From positions 62,001 through 126,000 of the forward strand of contig SSSZ01000030.1 in assembly GCA_009469675.1 (NCBI GenBank): a stretch of DNA of 64,000 bases. Direction: 5' to 3'. The position numbers and the translations under genes were made by a program. The DNA comes from Azonexaceae bacterium. GTDB taxonomy: Bacteria > Pseudomonadota > Gammaproteobacteria > Burkholderiales > Rhodocyclaceae. The notes beneath the pieces are model-generated. The model was given only the letters and a program-made list of their open reading frames with translations. It ran no database searches and was not told where the DNA came from. This document shows, piece after piece, positions 40,134 to 48,767 of this stretch; positions within the stretch are counted from its first letter, which is position 1, and each line of letters starts with the position of its first letter.

Positions 40134-40955
40134 TTAAGCGGCGGCGGGCCAGAAGGCGTAGCTGTCCATAGCCAGGACCGCGGCGTCGATGCCGTGGTAG
40201 CGGCGCTCGGGCCGGCAGGCGGGGCCGCCGGCGCCAAGGGCGACGAAGAAGGGCAGCAGGTGTTCCTCGCTGGGGTGGGCGCGAACCGCTGCCGGGGCCT
40301 GGCGACGGTAGTCGAGAAGGGCGGCTTCGTCGCCGGCGGCAAGGCGCTGCCCGATCCACTCGGCGAACTCGCCGACGTAGGCCGGGGTGCCGCCGCCGGC
40401 GGCAAAGGCCTGGTGGAAATCGCCCAGGTTGTGGGTGAGGTTGCCCGAAGCCAGGAGCAGGATGCCGTCGGCCAGCAGCGGCGCCAGGGCGCGGCCGAGG
40501 CGCAGGTGGTGGGCGGGGCTGCGCCCCGCCTGGAGCGACAACGGCACGACGGGAATGCCGCCCTCCGGGTACATCAGGCAGAGGGGCGTCCAGGCGCCGT
40601 GGTCGAGGCCGCGACCGTGGTCGAGGTGGGCCGCGAAGCCGCCCTGGCGGAGCAGCTTGCGCACCGTTTCGGCGACGGCGAGGTCGGCGCCGGCCGGGTA
40701 GCGCACGCGGTAGAGGGCGGGCGGGAAGCCAGCGAAATCGTGGAGGGTTTCGAGATCCGGTGCTGTGCCGACGGTGGGTTCTTCGGTCTCCCAGTGGGCG
40801 CTGACCACGACGATGGCCCGCGGCCGGGGCAGGTCGGCGGCCAGGCGGGCCAGGGCCGCACCGGCGGCGCCGGGCTGGAGGACCAGGGTCGGGGCGCCGT
40901 GGGGGACGAACAGGGCCGGCAGGGGGGCAGGTCGGGAGGGTTGGGCGAAAGCCAT
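40134..40955 (-). CDS. DODA-type extradiol dioxygenase family protein (YgiD-like)
   Basis: 273 residues from the ATG at 40955. A TTG at 40970 would give 5 more residues and overlap the previous stop, so it is an alternative. The family marks are PALFVPHGAPTLVL with the first metal His, AIVVVSAHWET, HLDHGRGLDHGAWTPL and ASGNLTHNLGDF, which supply further His ligands for iron or zinc. It opens catechol-like rings, but the true substrate is unknown. Confidence 0.9.
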   Translation of the reverse strand: MAFAQPSRPAPLPALFVPHGAPTLVLQPGAAGAALARLAADLPRPRAIVVVSAHWETEEPTVGTAPDLETLHDFAGFPPALYRVRYPAGADLAVAETVRKLLRQGGFAAHLDHGRGLDHGAWTPLCLMYPEGGIPVVPLSLQAGRSPAHHLRLGRALAPLLADGILLLASGNLTHNLGDFHQAFAAGGGTPAYVGEFAEWIGQRLAAGDEAALLDYRRQAPAAVRAHPSEEHLLPFFVALGAGGPACRPERRYHGIDAAVLAMDSYAFWPAAA

Positions 40956-40966
40956 GACGCTTGGGT

Positions 40967-41833
40967 TCAATTGCGGCCGAAGAGTTCCTGCACCAGGCAG
41001 GCCAGGGGCCGGGGCGGATGGCCGACGAGGGCGGCAAAGTCGTTGCTGACGCGGTCGAACTTGCCGGCGGCGACGGCGGCATACATCGTGCTCAGGGCGC
41101 CCGCCAGCCAGGCCGGGAGGCCGCCGCCCGCCAGGGCGTCGGTATAGTCGGCGGCGCTCACCGCCGCGTAACGGACCGGCTTGCCGGTCACCTTGGCGAT
41201 GGCGGCGGCGACTTCAGAGTAATCGTGGGTCGCCTGGCCGGTCAGTTCATAGACGGTCTTGGCCAGGGCCGGAGCCAGCACGGCGGCGGCGGCGGCTTCG
41301 GCCAGCTCGGCTCGGCTGACGAAGCTGGCGCGGCCGGTGCCGGCGGGCAGCTGGAAAACGCCGGTTGCCAGGGCGGCGCCGACGGTCATGGGCAACAAGT
41401 CGGCGTAGAGCGGGTTGCGCAGCACGGTGAATTTCAGGCCGCTGGCGGCGAGGTCGGCTTCGGTGGTGCGATGGACGGCGGCGAATTCGGCCGGCGAGTC
41501 GGCGGCGACGTCGATGAAACTGGTGTAGACGATGTGGCCTACCCCGGCCTGACGGGCGGCGGCGATGGCGTTGCGGTGCTGGGCGATGCGGGCCTCGCGG
41601 GGGCCGTCGGTGGAAACGAGGACGATTTTTTCGGCGCCGGCAAAGGCGGCGGCCAAGCCGGCGGGCTGATCGAAATCCCCCGGGCGCACGCTGATCCCGC
41701 GCTCGGCGAGGTCGGCCGCCCGGGCCGGGTCGCGTACGCTGACCGCGAGCCCGGCGGTGCCGCCCCGGCGGGCGACGAGCTGGTCGACGATACGGCGCCC
41801 AAGTTGGCCAGTGGCGCCGGTGACGAGAATCAT
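40967..41833 (-). CDS. NmrA-like NAD(P)-dependent reductase (QOR2/YtfG type)
   Basis: 288 residues. The Rossmann start MILVTGATGQLGRRIVDQLVAR, the fingerprint VRDPARAADLAERGISVRPGDFDQPAGLAAAFAG and HIVYTSFIDVA match YtfG-type NADPH quinone reductases. First gene of the redox operon and divergent from a LysR regulator, the usual arrangement for the quinone-sensing pair. Its stop overlaps the possible TTG start of the dioxygenase gene. Confidence 0.9.
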   Translation of the reverse strand: MILVTGATGQLGRRIVDQLVARRGGTAGLAVSVRDPARAADLAERGISVRPGDFDQPAGLAAAFAGAEKIVLVSTDGPREARIAQHRNAIAAARQAGVGHIVYTSFIDVAADSPAEFAAVHRTTEADLAASGLKFTVLRNPLYADLLPMTVGAALATGVFQLPAGTGRASFVSRAELAEAAAAAVLAPALAKTVYELTGQATHDYSEVAAAIAKVTGKPVRYAAVSAADYTDALAGGGLPAWLAGALSTMYAAVAAGKFDRVSNDFAALVGHPPRPLACLVQELFGRN

Positions 41834-41883
41834 GGGGTGCTCCGGAAACAGTTGCGATGGCCGAACTGTAGCCCTTCATTTGG

Positions 41884-41908
41884 TTGCAAAATAGAGGACA
41901 ATTTGCAA
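41884..41908. promoter_or_regulatory. Putative LysR operator
   Basis: TTGCAAA and TTTGCAA form perfect 7-base arms 11 bases apart in the divergent spacer, the LysR T-N11-A layout. A shorter GTTG/CAAC repeat lies farther right toward the LysR start. Confidence 0.7.
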
Positions 41909-41944
41909 ATAATAGTTGTCGATATTGCAACAATTGGAGGGGCC

Positions 41945-42847
41945 GTGGATCGCCTGGAAAGCATGCGGATGTTCGTGCGGGTTGCCGAACAGGGGAGTTT
42001 TTCCCGGGTGGCGCAGCAATTCGACGTGGCGCGTTCGGTGGTTACCCGCCAGATCGCCGCCCTCGAAGGCCATCTCGGCACCAAGCTCATGGCCCGCAGC
42101 ACGCGGAGCCTGACGCTGACTTCGGCGGGCAGCAGCTATCTCGAGCGCTGCCGCGAAATCCTCGGCCTGGTGGAGGCCGCCGAATCGAGCGTCGCCGAGG
42201 AACGGCAGGAACCCCGCGGCCTCATCCGCCTGAGCGTCCCCCTGAGCTTCGGCCTGCGCCACCTGTCACCGCTGCTCATGGATTTTCACGTCACCTATCC
42301 CGAGGTCAGCACCGAGATCGATTTCACCGACCGCCGCGTCAAGCTGGTGGAAGAAGGCCTCGACATGGCCATCCGCATCACCTCGCGCCTCGATCCCCTC
42401 GACGTGGCGCGGCGCATCGGATCGACCCGGCTGGTGGCCATCGCCTCGCCGGACTACCTGCGTCGCCACGGCGAGCCGCAGCATCCGTCGGAACTGGCGG
42501 AGCGCGAATGCCTGCTCTACGTCCCGGCCCAGCAGGGGGCGTGGCGTTTCGTCGTCGACGGCCAATTGGCGGAGTTCCCGGTCCGCGGGCGGTTACGGGC
42601 CAATAACGGCGACGCGCTCCTCGAAGCGGTGATGCGCGGCCTGGGGATTTCGCTCCAGCCCTCGTTCATCGTCGCCTCAGCCATTGAGGCGGGCTGGGTG
42701 CAGCCCATTCTGACCCGCTATCCGCTGCCGGAACTGGGCATTTATGCGCTGCTGCCCAGCAGCCGCTACATTCCCCACCGGGTGCGGGTGCTGGTGGACT
42801 ATCTGGCCGAGCGCATCGGCACCCGGCCCTATTGGGAAGCGAACTGA
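41945..42847 (+). CDS. LysR-family transcriptional regulator
   Basis: 300 residues from a GTG at 41945, with GGAGG a few bases upstream. N-terminal winged helix (about 1-60, MRMFVRVAEQGSFSRVAQQFDVARSVVTRQIAALEGHLGTKLMARSTRSLTLT), then the effector-binding domain (about 90-295). It belongs to the AaeR/YafC-like group with the LTSAGSSYLERCREIL linker helix. It is divergent from the seven-gene redox operon and probably controls it. Confidence 0.93.
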   Translation: MDRLESMRMFVRVAEQGSFSRVAQQFDVARSVVTRQIAALEGHLGTKLMARSTRSLTLTSAGSSYLERCREILGLVEAAESSVAEERQEPRGLIRLSVPLSFGLRHLSPLLMDFHVTYPEVSTEIDFTDRRVKLVEEGLDMAIRITSRLDPLDVARRIGSTRLVAIASPDYLRRHGEPQHPSELAERECLLYVPAQQGAWRFVVDGQLAEFPVRGRLRANNGDALLEAVMRGLGISLQPSFIVASAIEAGWVQPILTRYPLPELGIYALLPSSRYIPHRVRVLVDYLAERIGTRPYWEAN

Positions 42848-42889
42848 GTTCTGGCCGGTCGGGGAAGCCGGGCGCGGCCGGCTCGCCGG

Positions 42890-43741
42890 TCAGGGCTTGC
42901 CGCCACCCTTGCCTTGGCCGCCGCCGGCGTTGCTGTTACCGGCGCCCTTGGGGCCCGCCGCCGTGACCACGCCGCCGGCGCCACCGCCGTGGCCGTAGGC
43001 ATGACCGTGGCCGGTGCTGACGCCCGAGCCGGCGCCGGCCGCGGTGGTGATGCCGGAACGGCCGTGGGATGACGAACCGGCTCCGGTGACGACGTTGCCG
43101 CGGCCGGAACCGGAGCTGCCGGCGGCCGTGGTCACCCCGGAAGATTTGCTGGTACCGGCGCCGCTGCCGGCGCCGCTGCCGGCGCCATAGGCCGTCGTCG
43201 GCGCGGCGGCGGCCTTGCCGCTCATCACCGCACCGAGCTTGACCCCCATGGAATTGGCGATCTGCCCCCAGCCCATGCCCGAGGCCCGCATCTGGAGAAC
43301 GCCCTGGGTCGTCGTCGTGGTGCCGTTGGGGTTGACCGTCGTGGTGCCGACCAGGGCGCCCTGGAGCTGTTGCGGCGTCGGGTTGGTGACGCCCTGGCTG
43401 GCGAGCTGGTTCTGGGCCAGAGCGAGGGCGATCTTGATGTTGCCGTAGCCCATCGGCCTGGTCGGCGCCGTAAAGGTCGTCGCGGTCGGCGGCGGAGCGC
43501 CGGGAGCGGGGGCTTGGGTCAGGGTGATCGGCGTGCCGGTGCGCAGGCCCTTGACCAGGGCTGCCGCGTTTTCGGGAGAACCGGCGAATTCGGTGTAGGT
43601 GCCCACCAGCTTGCTGGTGGGTCCGGCGGCAGTAGCCGGCGCCGGGGCCGGGGCGGCGGTCTGAGACCAGGCGGGCAGGGCGGCCAGGCCGAGGAGCAGG
43701 GCCGAGAGCGCAGCGAGGGGACGGAACGGCAAGGGGTTCAT
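42890..43741 (-). CDS. Secreted Gly/Ala/Ser-rich repeat protein (hypothetical)
   Basis: 283 residues with signal peptide (ending LPAWSQT). Residues about 40-170 are semi-regular with IKIALALAQNQLASQGVTNPTPQQLQGALVG and MRASGMGWGQIANSMGVKLGAV. The rest (about 180-283) is low complexity with four degenerate units of the form G-x-V-T-x-A-G: SGVTTAAG, GNVVTGAG, SGITTAAG, GGVVTAAG, and His/Gly stretches. I do not know the function. It follows a lipoprotein gene by 19 bases, and the two may form a secreted or surface pair. Confidence 0.8.
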   Translation of the reverse strand: MNPLPFRPLAALSALLLGLAALPAWSQTAAPAPAPATAAGPTSKLVGTYTEFAGSPENAAALVKGLRTGTPITLTQAPAPGAPPPTATTFTAPTRPMGYGNIKIALALAQNQLASQGVTNPTPQQLQGALVGTTTVNPNGTTTTTQGVLQMRASGMGWGQIANSMGVKLGAVMSGKAAAAPTTAYGAGSGAGSGAGTSKSSGVTTAAGSSGSGRGNVVTGAGSSSHGRSGITTAAGAGSGVSTGHGHAYGHGGGAGGVVTAAGPKGAGNSNAGGGQGKGGGKP

Positions 43742-43760
43742 GGCGGCTCCTTGGGACGGG

Positions 43761-44174
43761 TCAGCTGCGACCGAAAGACCTTTCGGTCTGGTTGATGATT
43801 TCCACGGCAGTGGCGGAATCGACGATCACGCCGCCGTCCTTGCGGGCGACGGCGCGCATGCGGGTGGTGTTGGGGGTAAGGGCTTCGAGTTCGATTTCGA
43901 TATTGCGGTCGCCGGCCCGGGCGGTGATCTTTTCGCCCAATTCGATTTTTTCCGTTCCTTCCGGTTTGATCGCCATGCGTTTGAGGGCGGCGAGCACGGC
44001 GGCCCGGACCCGCGGCAGGGGTTCGGTGAAGGTGCGGTAGGCCAGGCCGCCCATCTGGTGCGAAGCCGCCACGCCGCCCCCGACTCCGGCAGCGGTGAGG
44101 GCCACCCCGGCGCAGCCGGCAGTGGCGAGAAGGCCAATCAGAACGAGGGGTGGGAAAAGAAGCTTGGTGGTCAT
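43761..44174 (-). CDS. DUF3568-type lipoprotein
   Basis: 137 residues from the ATG at 44174. A lipobox LLATAGC near residue 20 is preceded by a hydrophobic stretch. The mature part has YRTFTEPLPRVRAAVLAALKRMAIKPEGTEKIELGEKITARAGDRNIEIELEALTPNTTRMRAVARKDG, the DUF3568 pattern. It is a periplasmic-facing lipoprotein of unknown role, co-directional with the Gly/Ala-rich protein. Confidence 0.85.
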   Translation of the reverse strand: MTTKLLFPPLVLIGLLATAGCAGVALTAAGVGGGVAASHQMGGLAYRTFTEPLPRVRAAVLAALKRMAIKPEGTEKIELGEKITARAGDRNIEIELEALTPNTTRMRAVARKDGGVIVDSATAVEIINQTERSFGRS

Positions 44175-44255
44175 TTTTGGGGCGGGCCAGGTCGGACAAG
44201 CCCGATTATGGCGCACCCGCCCGGCGGTCGTCACGTCCCCGGAGGGCTGGCGGGC

Positions 44256-45464
44256 TCAGTCCGCCCGGGCCACCGTCAGCGCAGTGAAAACGGCCATCCC
44301 CTGGAGAACGGCGATGCCCACCAGTACCGCGGCGAAGCGTCCGCCGTCCATGAGGCCGCCGAAGGCCAGGGGCGCCAGGGCGAGGCCGGCGTCGAGGCCG
44401 GAGTACACAAAGCCGTAAACCCGGCCGTAGGCGGCCTGGCCGAAGCGAGCGGTGGCGGCGCGGCGCACCAGGAGGTCGCGGGAGGGGCCGGCGATCCCCG
44501 TGCAGTAGCCGATAGCGGCCATCAGCGGCAGCACCGCCCAGGTCGGCAGGGGCAGGGCGGCGAGGGCCAGGGCGAGGAGGGCGGCGGTACCCAGGGCGGC
44601 GGCGATGAGGCGGTCGTGGTTGCCCTTCTGGGCAAGGAAGCCGCCGGTCAGAATGCCGCCGGCGCCGCCCACCAGATAGGCCGATAGGGCCGTCGCCCCG
44701 GCCGCCAGGGAGAGGCCGTGCAGGTTCTGGAGGATGGGGGTGGCGAAATTCTGGATGGCGCCGAAGGCCGTGGTGACGAGAAAGAAAAAGGCAAAACAGA
44801 GCCATACCGCCGGCGTGGCGAGAAAACCGAAGGCCGAGACCGTCGGGCCGTTTTTGTTGGCCTGGGCGGTACCCGGCGGATCGGCCAGGCTCCGGCGGCG
44901 CCACAGCAGAAGGCCGAGGGCCAGGGCGGCGAGGCCGGCGGCGGCGAGAGCGGCGCTGCGCCAGCCGGCGCCGGCGGCAATGCCGGTCATGAAGACGGGG
45001 GCCAGCGCCCAGCCCAGGTTGCCGGACAGACCGTGCATGGAAAAGGCGTGGCCGAGCCGGGCCTGCGAGACGTGGCGGTTGAGGACGGTGAAATCGGCCG
45101 GATGGAAGACGCTGTTGCCCAGGCCGGCCAGGGCGGCGACGACGATCAGGGCGGCGTAGCCGTCGGCCACCGAAAGGAGCAGCGCCGCGGCGATGAAGCA
45201 GGCGATGCCGGCGGCCAGCACCCGGGCAGCGCCGAAGCGATCGACGGCAAAGCCGGCCAGGGCCTGGCCGATGGCGGAGACCACGAAAAAGGCGGTCATG
45301 GTCGCCCCGATGCCCGTGAAGCTCAGGCCGAAATCGGCCATCAGCCAGGGAAAGAGCGGCGGCAGCAGGAGGTGGAAGAAATGGGAGACGCCGTGCACAA
45401 AGCCGATCAGGGAGATGGCGGCGAAATCGTGGCGGGCGGCGGGGGATTCGGTGGCGGCAGACAT
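44256..45464 (-). CDS. MFS transporter
   Basis: 402 residues from the ATG at 45464. Twelve predicted membrane helices in two bundles, with the N-terminal ISLIGFVHGVSHFFHLLLPPLFPWL and a GQALAGFAVDRFGAARV loop 2-3 motif. It is an efflux-type MFS similar in layout to Fsr-like or 2-nitroimidazole-type pumps. The divergent AraC regulator gene and the inverted repeat between them suggest drug- or metabolite-induced expression. Confidence 0.93.
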   Translation of the reverse strand: MSAATESPAARHDFAAISLIGFVHGVSHFFHLLLPPLFPWLMADFGLSFTGIGATMTAFFVVSAIGQALAGFAVDRFGAARVLAAGIACFIAAALLLSVADGYAALIVVAALAGLGNSVFHPADFTVLNRHVSQARLGHAFSMHGLSGNLGWALAPVFMTGIAAGAGWRSAALAAAGLAALALGLLLWRRRSLADPPGTAQANKNGPTVSAFGFLATPAVWLCFAFFFLVTTAFGAIQNFATPILQNLHGLSLAAGATALSAYLVGGAGGILTGGFLAQKGNHDRLIAAALGTAALLALALAALPLPTWAVLPLMAAIGYCTGIAGPSRDLLVRRAATARFGQAAYGRVYGFVYSGLDAGLALAPLAFGGLMDGGRFAAVLVGIAVLQGMAVFTALTVARAD

Positions 45465-45516
45465 GGAGGCTCCGGGAACAGGCTGCGAGTCTACCGGCTT
45501 TGGCCTTGACCAGAAC

Positions 45517-45541
45517 GCGATAACCTGACAACAATTATCGC
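45517..45541. promoter_or_regulatory. Putative AraC-type operator between the MFS and regulator genes
   Basis: GCGATAA (45517-45523) and TTATCGC (45535-45541) are perfect 7-base arms ending one base before the AraC-type gene start, so the site covers its own leader. Confidence 0.55.
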
Positions 45542-45542
45542 A

Positions 45543-46331
45543 ATGCTGACACACCTGCCCTTCGACCCGCTTCCCCGCCGCGCCCCGACCGCGGCCGAAC
45601 CGGTCACCGTCAATCTGCGCCGGCCGCCGCCCGATGTGGTGGTGCCCTGGCACTGCCACGACTGGGCGCAACTGGCCTTTCCCCTGCGCGGCGGGATGCG
45701 GGTTTCGGCGGCGGGCACCACCTGGCTGGTGCCCAGTTTTCGGGCGGTGTGGATTCCGCCCCGGGTCGAGCACGAGGTGGTGATGCTCGGCCAGGTTGAA
45801 TTGCGCACCGTCTACGTGGCCCCCGAGGCGGCGCCGCCGACCCTGATATCCTGCGCCGTGATCGAGGTTTCTCCCCTCATGCGGGCCTTGATCGAGGCCC
45901 TGGCCGAACCCGGCCGGGTTGGTCCCCGGCAGGCGCTGGCGACGCAGCTGCTGCTGGCCGAGATGGGCGTCGCGCCGCCCCTTTCCCTGGGCTTGCCGCT
46001 GCCCGCCGACCGCCGCCTGCAGGCCCTGTGCGACGCCCTCATGGCCGATCCCGCCTCGCCCCTGGGGCTGGCCGCCTGGGCGGCCCGGGTGGGGGCCAGC
46101 GAGCGCACCCTGGCGCGGCTTTTCCAGGGCGAGTTGAAAATGAGCTTCGGCGCCTGGCGGCAGCAGTTGCGCCTAGCCCGGGCCCTCGACCTGATCGGCC
46201 GGGGCCGGCCCTTCGGCCAGGTTGCGGCCGAACTGGGCTACGCCAGTCCGGCCGCCTTCTCGGCCATGTTCAAGCGGGCCCTGGGGGTGTCGCCCAGCCG
46301 CTTCATGGCCGAACGGGAGGGAACTACTTGA
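45543..46331 (+). CDS. AraC-family transcriptional regulator (NimR-like)
   Basis: 262 residues. N-terminal cupin-like binding domain (about 15-110, with VVPWHCHDWAQLAFPLRGGMRV and FRAVWIPPRVEHEVV), then two helix-turn-helix motifs (about 165-260, LAAWAARVGASERTLARLFQGELKMSFGAWRQQLRLARALDLIGRG and VAAELGYASPAAFSAMFKRALGVSPSRF). It is divergent from the pump gene it likely regulates. Its last 8 bases overlap the convergent glutathione transferase gene. Confidence 0.93.
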   Translation: MLTHLPFDPLPRRAPTAAEPVTVNLRRPPPDVVVPWHCHDWAQLAFPLRGGMRVSAAGTTWLVPSFRAVWIPPRVEHEVVMLGQVELRTVYVAPEAAPPTLISCAVIEVSPLMRALIEALAEPGRVGPRQALATQLLLAEMGVAPPLSLGLPLPADRRLQALCDALMADPASPLGLAAWAARVGASERTLARLFQGELKMSFGAWRQQLRLARALDLIGRGRPFGQVAAELGYASPAAFSAMFKRALGVSPSRFMAEREGTT

Positions 46332-46932
46332 CCAGGCCCTCGGCTACCATGGCTTCCCGCACGGCGGGCCGGGCGGCGACCCGGGCGAGGTAGGCGGCGA
46401 GGTTGGGCCAGGCGGCCGTGTCGATCTTCATCGGCCGCGTCCAACTGGCGACGGTGAACAGGTAGGCGTCGGCGACGCAGAACCGGTCGCCGGTCAGGTA
46501 GTCGCGGCCGGCCAGGGCCTGGTCCGCGAAACCCAGGCGGCGGTCGAGGTTGGCCCGGGCGGCGGTTTTCCAGTCGGCGGCGGCGTCGGGGCGGAAGAGG
46601 GGGCTGAAACTCTTGTGGATTTCGGTGCCGATGAAGGTCAGCCATTCCTGGACCCGGGCCCGTTCCAGGGTTCCGGCGGGCGGCAGCAGGCCGGCGGCGG
46701 GCTTCTGGTCGGCCAGATACTGGACGATGGCCGGGCCTTCGGTGAGGATCTGGCCGTCGTCGAGCTGCAGGGCGGGGACATAGCCCTTGGGGTTGACGCC
46801 GTAGTAGTCGGCGCCGTCGGCAGTGGTGTGGCTCTTCAGATCCACCCGCACCAGCTCGTGGGGCAAGCCCAGTTCGCAGAGGACGATATGCGGCGACAGG
46901 GAGCAGGCGCCGGGGCTGTAGTACAGTTTCAT
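46324..46932 (-). CDS. Glutathione S-transferase (beta class, GstA-like)
   Basis: 202 residues. N-terminal thioredoxin fold MKLYYSPGACSLSPHIVLCELGLPHELVRVDLKSHTT with catalytic Cys10 (GACSLSPHI), NPKGYVPALQLDDGQILTEGPAIVQYLAD, and the helical C-terminal domain with DRFCVADAYLFTVASW. The enzyme conjugates or reduces electrophiles with glutathione. It is divergent from the gamma-glutamyltransferase gene with only 32 bases between starts. A glutathione link between the two is plausible but unproven. Confidence 0.93.
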   Translation of the reverse strand: MKLYYSPGACSLSPHIVLCELGLPHELVRVDLKSHTTADGADYYGVNPKGYVPALQLDDGQILTEGPAIVQYLADQKPAAGLLPPAGTLERARVQEWLTFIGTEIHKSFSPLFRPDAAADWKTAARANLDRRLGFADQALAGRDYLTGDRFCVADAYLFTVASWTRPMKIDTAAWPNLAAYLARVAARPAVREAMVAEGLVK

Positions 46933-46964
46933 GGTGTTCTCCTAAATTGACTGCGGGTTATTAG

Positions 46965-48767
46965 ATGGTGAGGCGAAATAAGGTTCCGCCCGGGACAGGA
47001 TACCGGTCTTTGGCCCGGCTCGCCCGGAGTCTGCTCCTCGGCTTCTGCCTGGCGGCGGGGGTCACGGCCCCGGCCCGGGGCGAACTCGAGCGGCCGGCGC
47101 CGGAGGCGGCCACGGCGCAGGGGGGGGCGGCCGCGGTACACAGCCGGGAGTTCATGGCGGTGACGGCCCATCCCCTGGCCAGCGAGGCGGCCGCCGCCAT
47201 GCTGCGGGCCGGCGGTTCGGCGGTCGATGCGGCGATCGCGGCGCAGCTGGTGCTGAACTTGGTCGAACCCCAGTCGTCGGGTATCGGCGGCGGCGCCCTG
47301 GCGCTTCATTTCGACGGCCGCACGGTGCGTGCCTACGACGGCCGGGAGACCGCTCCCCGGGCCGCTCGGGAGGATCTTTTCCTACACCCGGACGGCACCG
47401 CCATGGGGTTCCCGGAGGCCGTGGTCGGCGGGCGTTCGGTCGGTACCCCGGGGGTATTGCGTTTGCTCGAAATGATGCATCGCCGCCATGGCCGCCTGCC
47501 CTGGGCCGATCTTTTCGCCCCGGCCATCGCCCTGGCGGAACAAGGCTTTCCCGTCGGACCCAGGCTCCATGCCTTGCTGGCCAAGGAAAAGGATCTGGTG
47601 GCCGACCCGGCGGCCCGGGCCTATTTCTACCGCCCCGACGGCAGTCCCTGGCCGGTCGGGCATAGGCTGAAAAACCCCGAATTGGCGAAAGTTTTCCGCC
47701 GCCTGGCCGAGGAGGGAAGCGACGCCTTCTACGTCGGCACCCTGGCCCGGGACATCGTCGCCCGGGTCAGGAGCCATCCGACCAACCCGGGGCTTCTCGA
47801 CGAAACCGACCTCGCCGCCTACTGGCCTCTGACCCGGGAACCCGTTTGCCTGCGCCATGCCGGCCTGCGGATCTGCGGCTTTCCGCCGCCGTCTTCGGGG
47901 GGGATCGGGGTCGGGCAGATTCTCGGCATCGTCGGCCGGCTGCAGATCAAGGACTATCCGCCCCGGCCCGGGAGCGGGCCGCTGATGCCCGACGGGACGG
48001 CCGTCCACCTCTTTGCCGAAGCCGGCCGCCTGGCTTTCGCCGACCGCGCCGCCTTCGTGGCCGACCCGGCCTTCCAGAGGATTCCCGCGGGGCTTCTCGA
48101 CGATTCCTACCTCGACGCCCGGGCTCGCCTGGTAGGCGAAAAAAGCCTCGGCACGGCGCTACCCGGGCGGCCGCCCGGGGCCGTGGCGGGCGCGCCGGAC
48201 GGCACCGACGAGCGGCCGGCGACCTCGCATCTCTCCATCGTCGACCGCGAAGGCCAGGCCGTGGCCCTGACCACCACCATCGAAAGCGGCTTCGGGTCGC
48301 GGCTCATGGTCCATGGCTTTCTCCTCAACAACCAGCTCACCGACTTCGCCTTCGCCCCGACCGCGGCGGGCAAGCCCGTGGCCAACCGGGTCCAGCCGGG
48401 CAAGCGGCCGCGCTCGTCCATGGCGCCGACCCTGGTTCTCGATGCCAAGGGCGAACTCAAGGCGGTTCTCGGGTCGCCGGGGGGGCCGTGGATCATCAAT
48501 TACGTCGCCAAGACCCTGGTCGGCATCCTCGACTGGGGCCTCGACCTCGACGCCGCCATCGCCCTGCCTCATTTCGGCAGCCGCAATGGCCCCACCGAAC
48601 TGGAGGCGGGGCGCTTCGACGGCGTCGGCAAAGACGCCCTGAAGGCCCGGGGCCATGCCGTGACGGAGGGCGAAATGACCTCCGGTCTGGCCGGCATCGT
48701 CCGCACGCCGGTGGGTTGGACGGGTGCCGCCGACCCCCGGCGGGAGGGTAGCGCCGTCGGGCGCTAA
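46965..48767 (+). CDS. ggt: Gamma-glutamyltransferase
   Basis: 600 residues. The signal segment LARSLLLGFCLAAG lies near residues 22-35, so a TTG at 47010, which has AGGA upstream, may be the real start. The large subunit begins with AVTAHPLASEAAAAMLRAGGSAVDAAIAAQLVLNLVEPQSSGIGGGA. The autocleavage nucleophile is Thr420 in ATSHLSIVD, followed by VALTTTIESGFGSRLMVHGFLLNNQLTDF. It cleaves gamma-glutamyl bonds in the periplasm. Its end overlaps the ATP-grasp gene end by 4 bases. Confidence 0.94.
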   Translation: MVRRNKVPPGTGYRSLARLARSLLLGFCLAAGVTAPARGELERPAPEAATAQGGAAAVHSREFMAVTAHPLASEAAAAMLRAGGSAVDAAIAAQLVLNLVEPQSSGIGGGALALHFDGRTVRAYDGRETAPRAAREDLFLHPDGTAMGFPEAVVGGRSVGTPGVLRLLEMMHRRHGRLPWADLFAPAIALAEQGFPVGPRLHALLAKEKDLVADPAARAYFYRPDGSPWPVGHRLKNPELAKVFRRLAEEGSDAFYVGTLARDIVARVRSHPTNPGLLDETDLAAYWPLTREPVCLRHAGLRICGFPPPSSGGIGVGQILGIVGRLQIKDYPPRPGSGPLMPDGTAVHLFAEAGRLAFADRAAFVADPAFQRIPAGLLDDSYLDARARLVGEKSLGTALPGRPPGAVAGAPDGTDERPATSHLSIVDREGQAVALTTTIESGFGSRLMVHGFLLNNQLTDFAFAPTAAGKPVANRVQPGKRPRSSMAPTLVLDAKGELKAVLGSPGGPWIINYVAKTLVGILDWGLDLDAAIALPHFGSRNGPTELEAGRFDGVGKDALKARGHAVTEGEMTSGLAGIVRTPVGWTGAADPRREGSAVGR

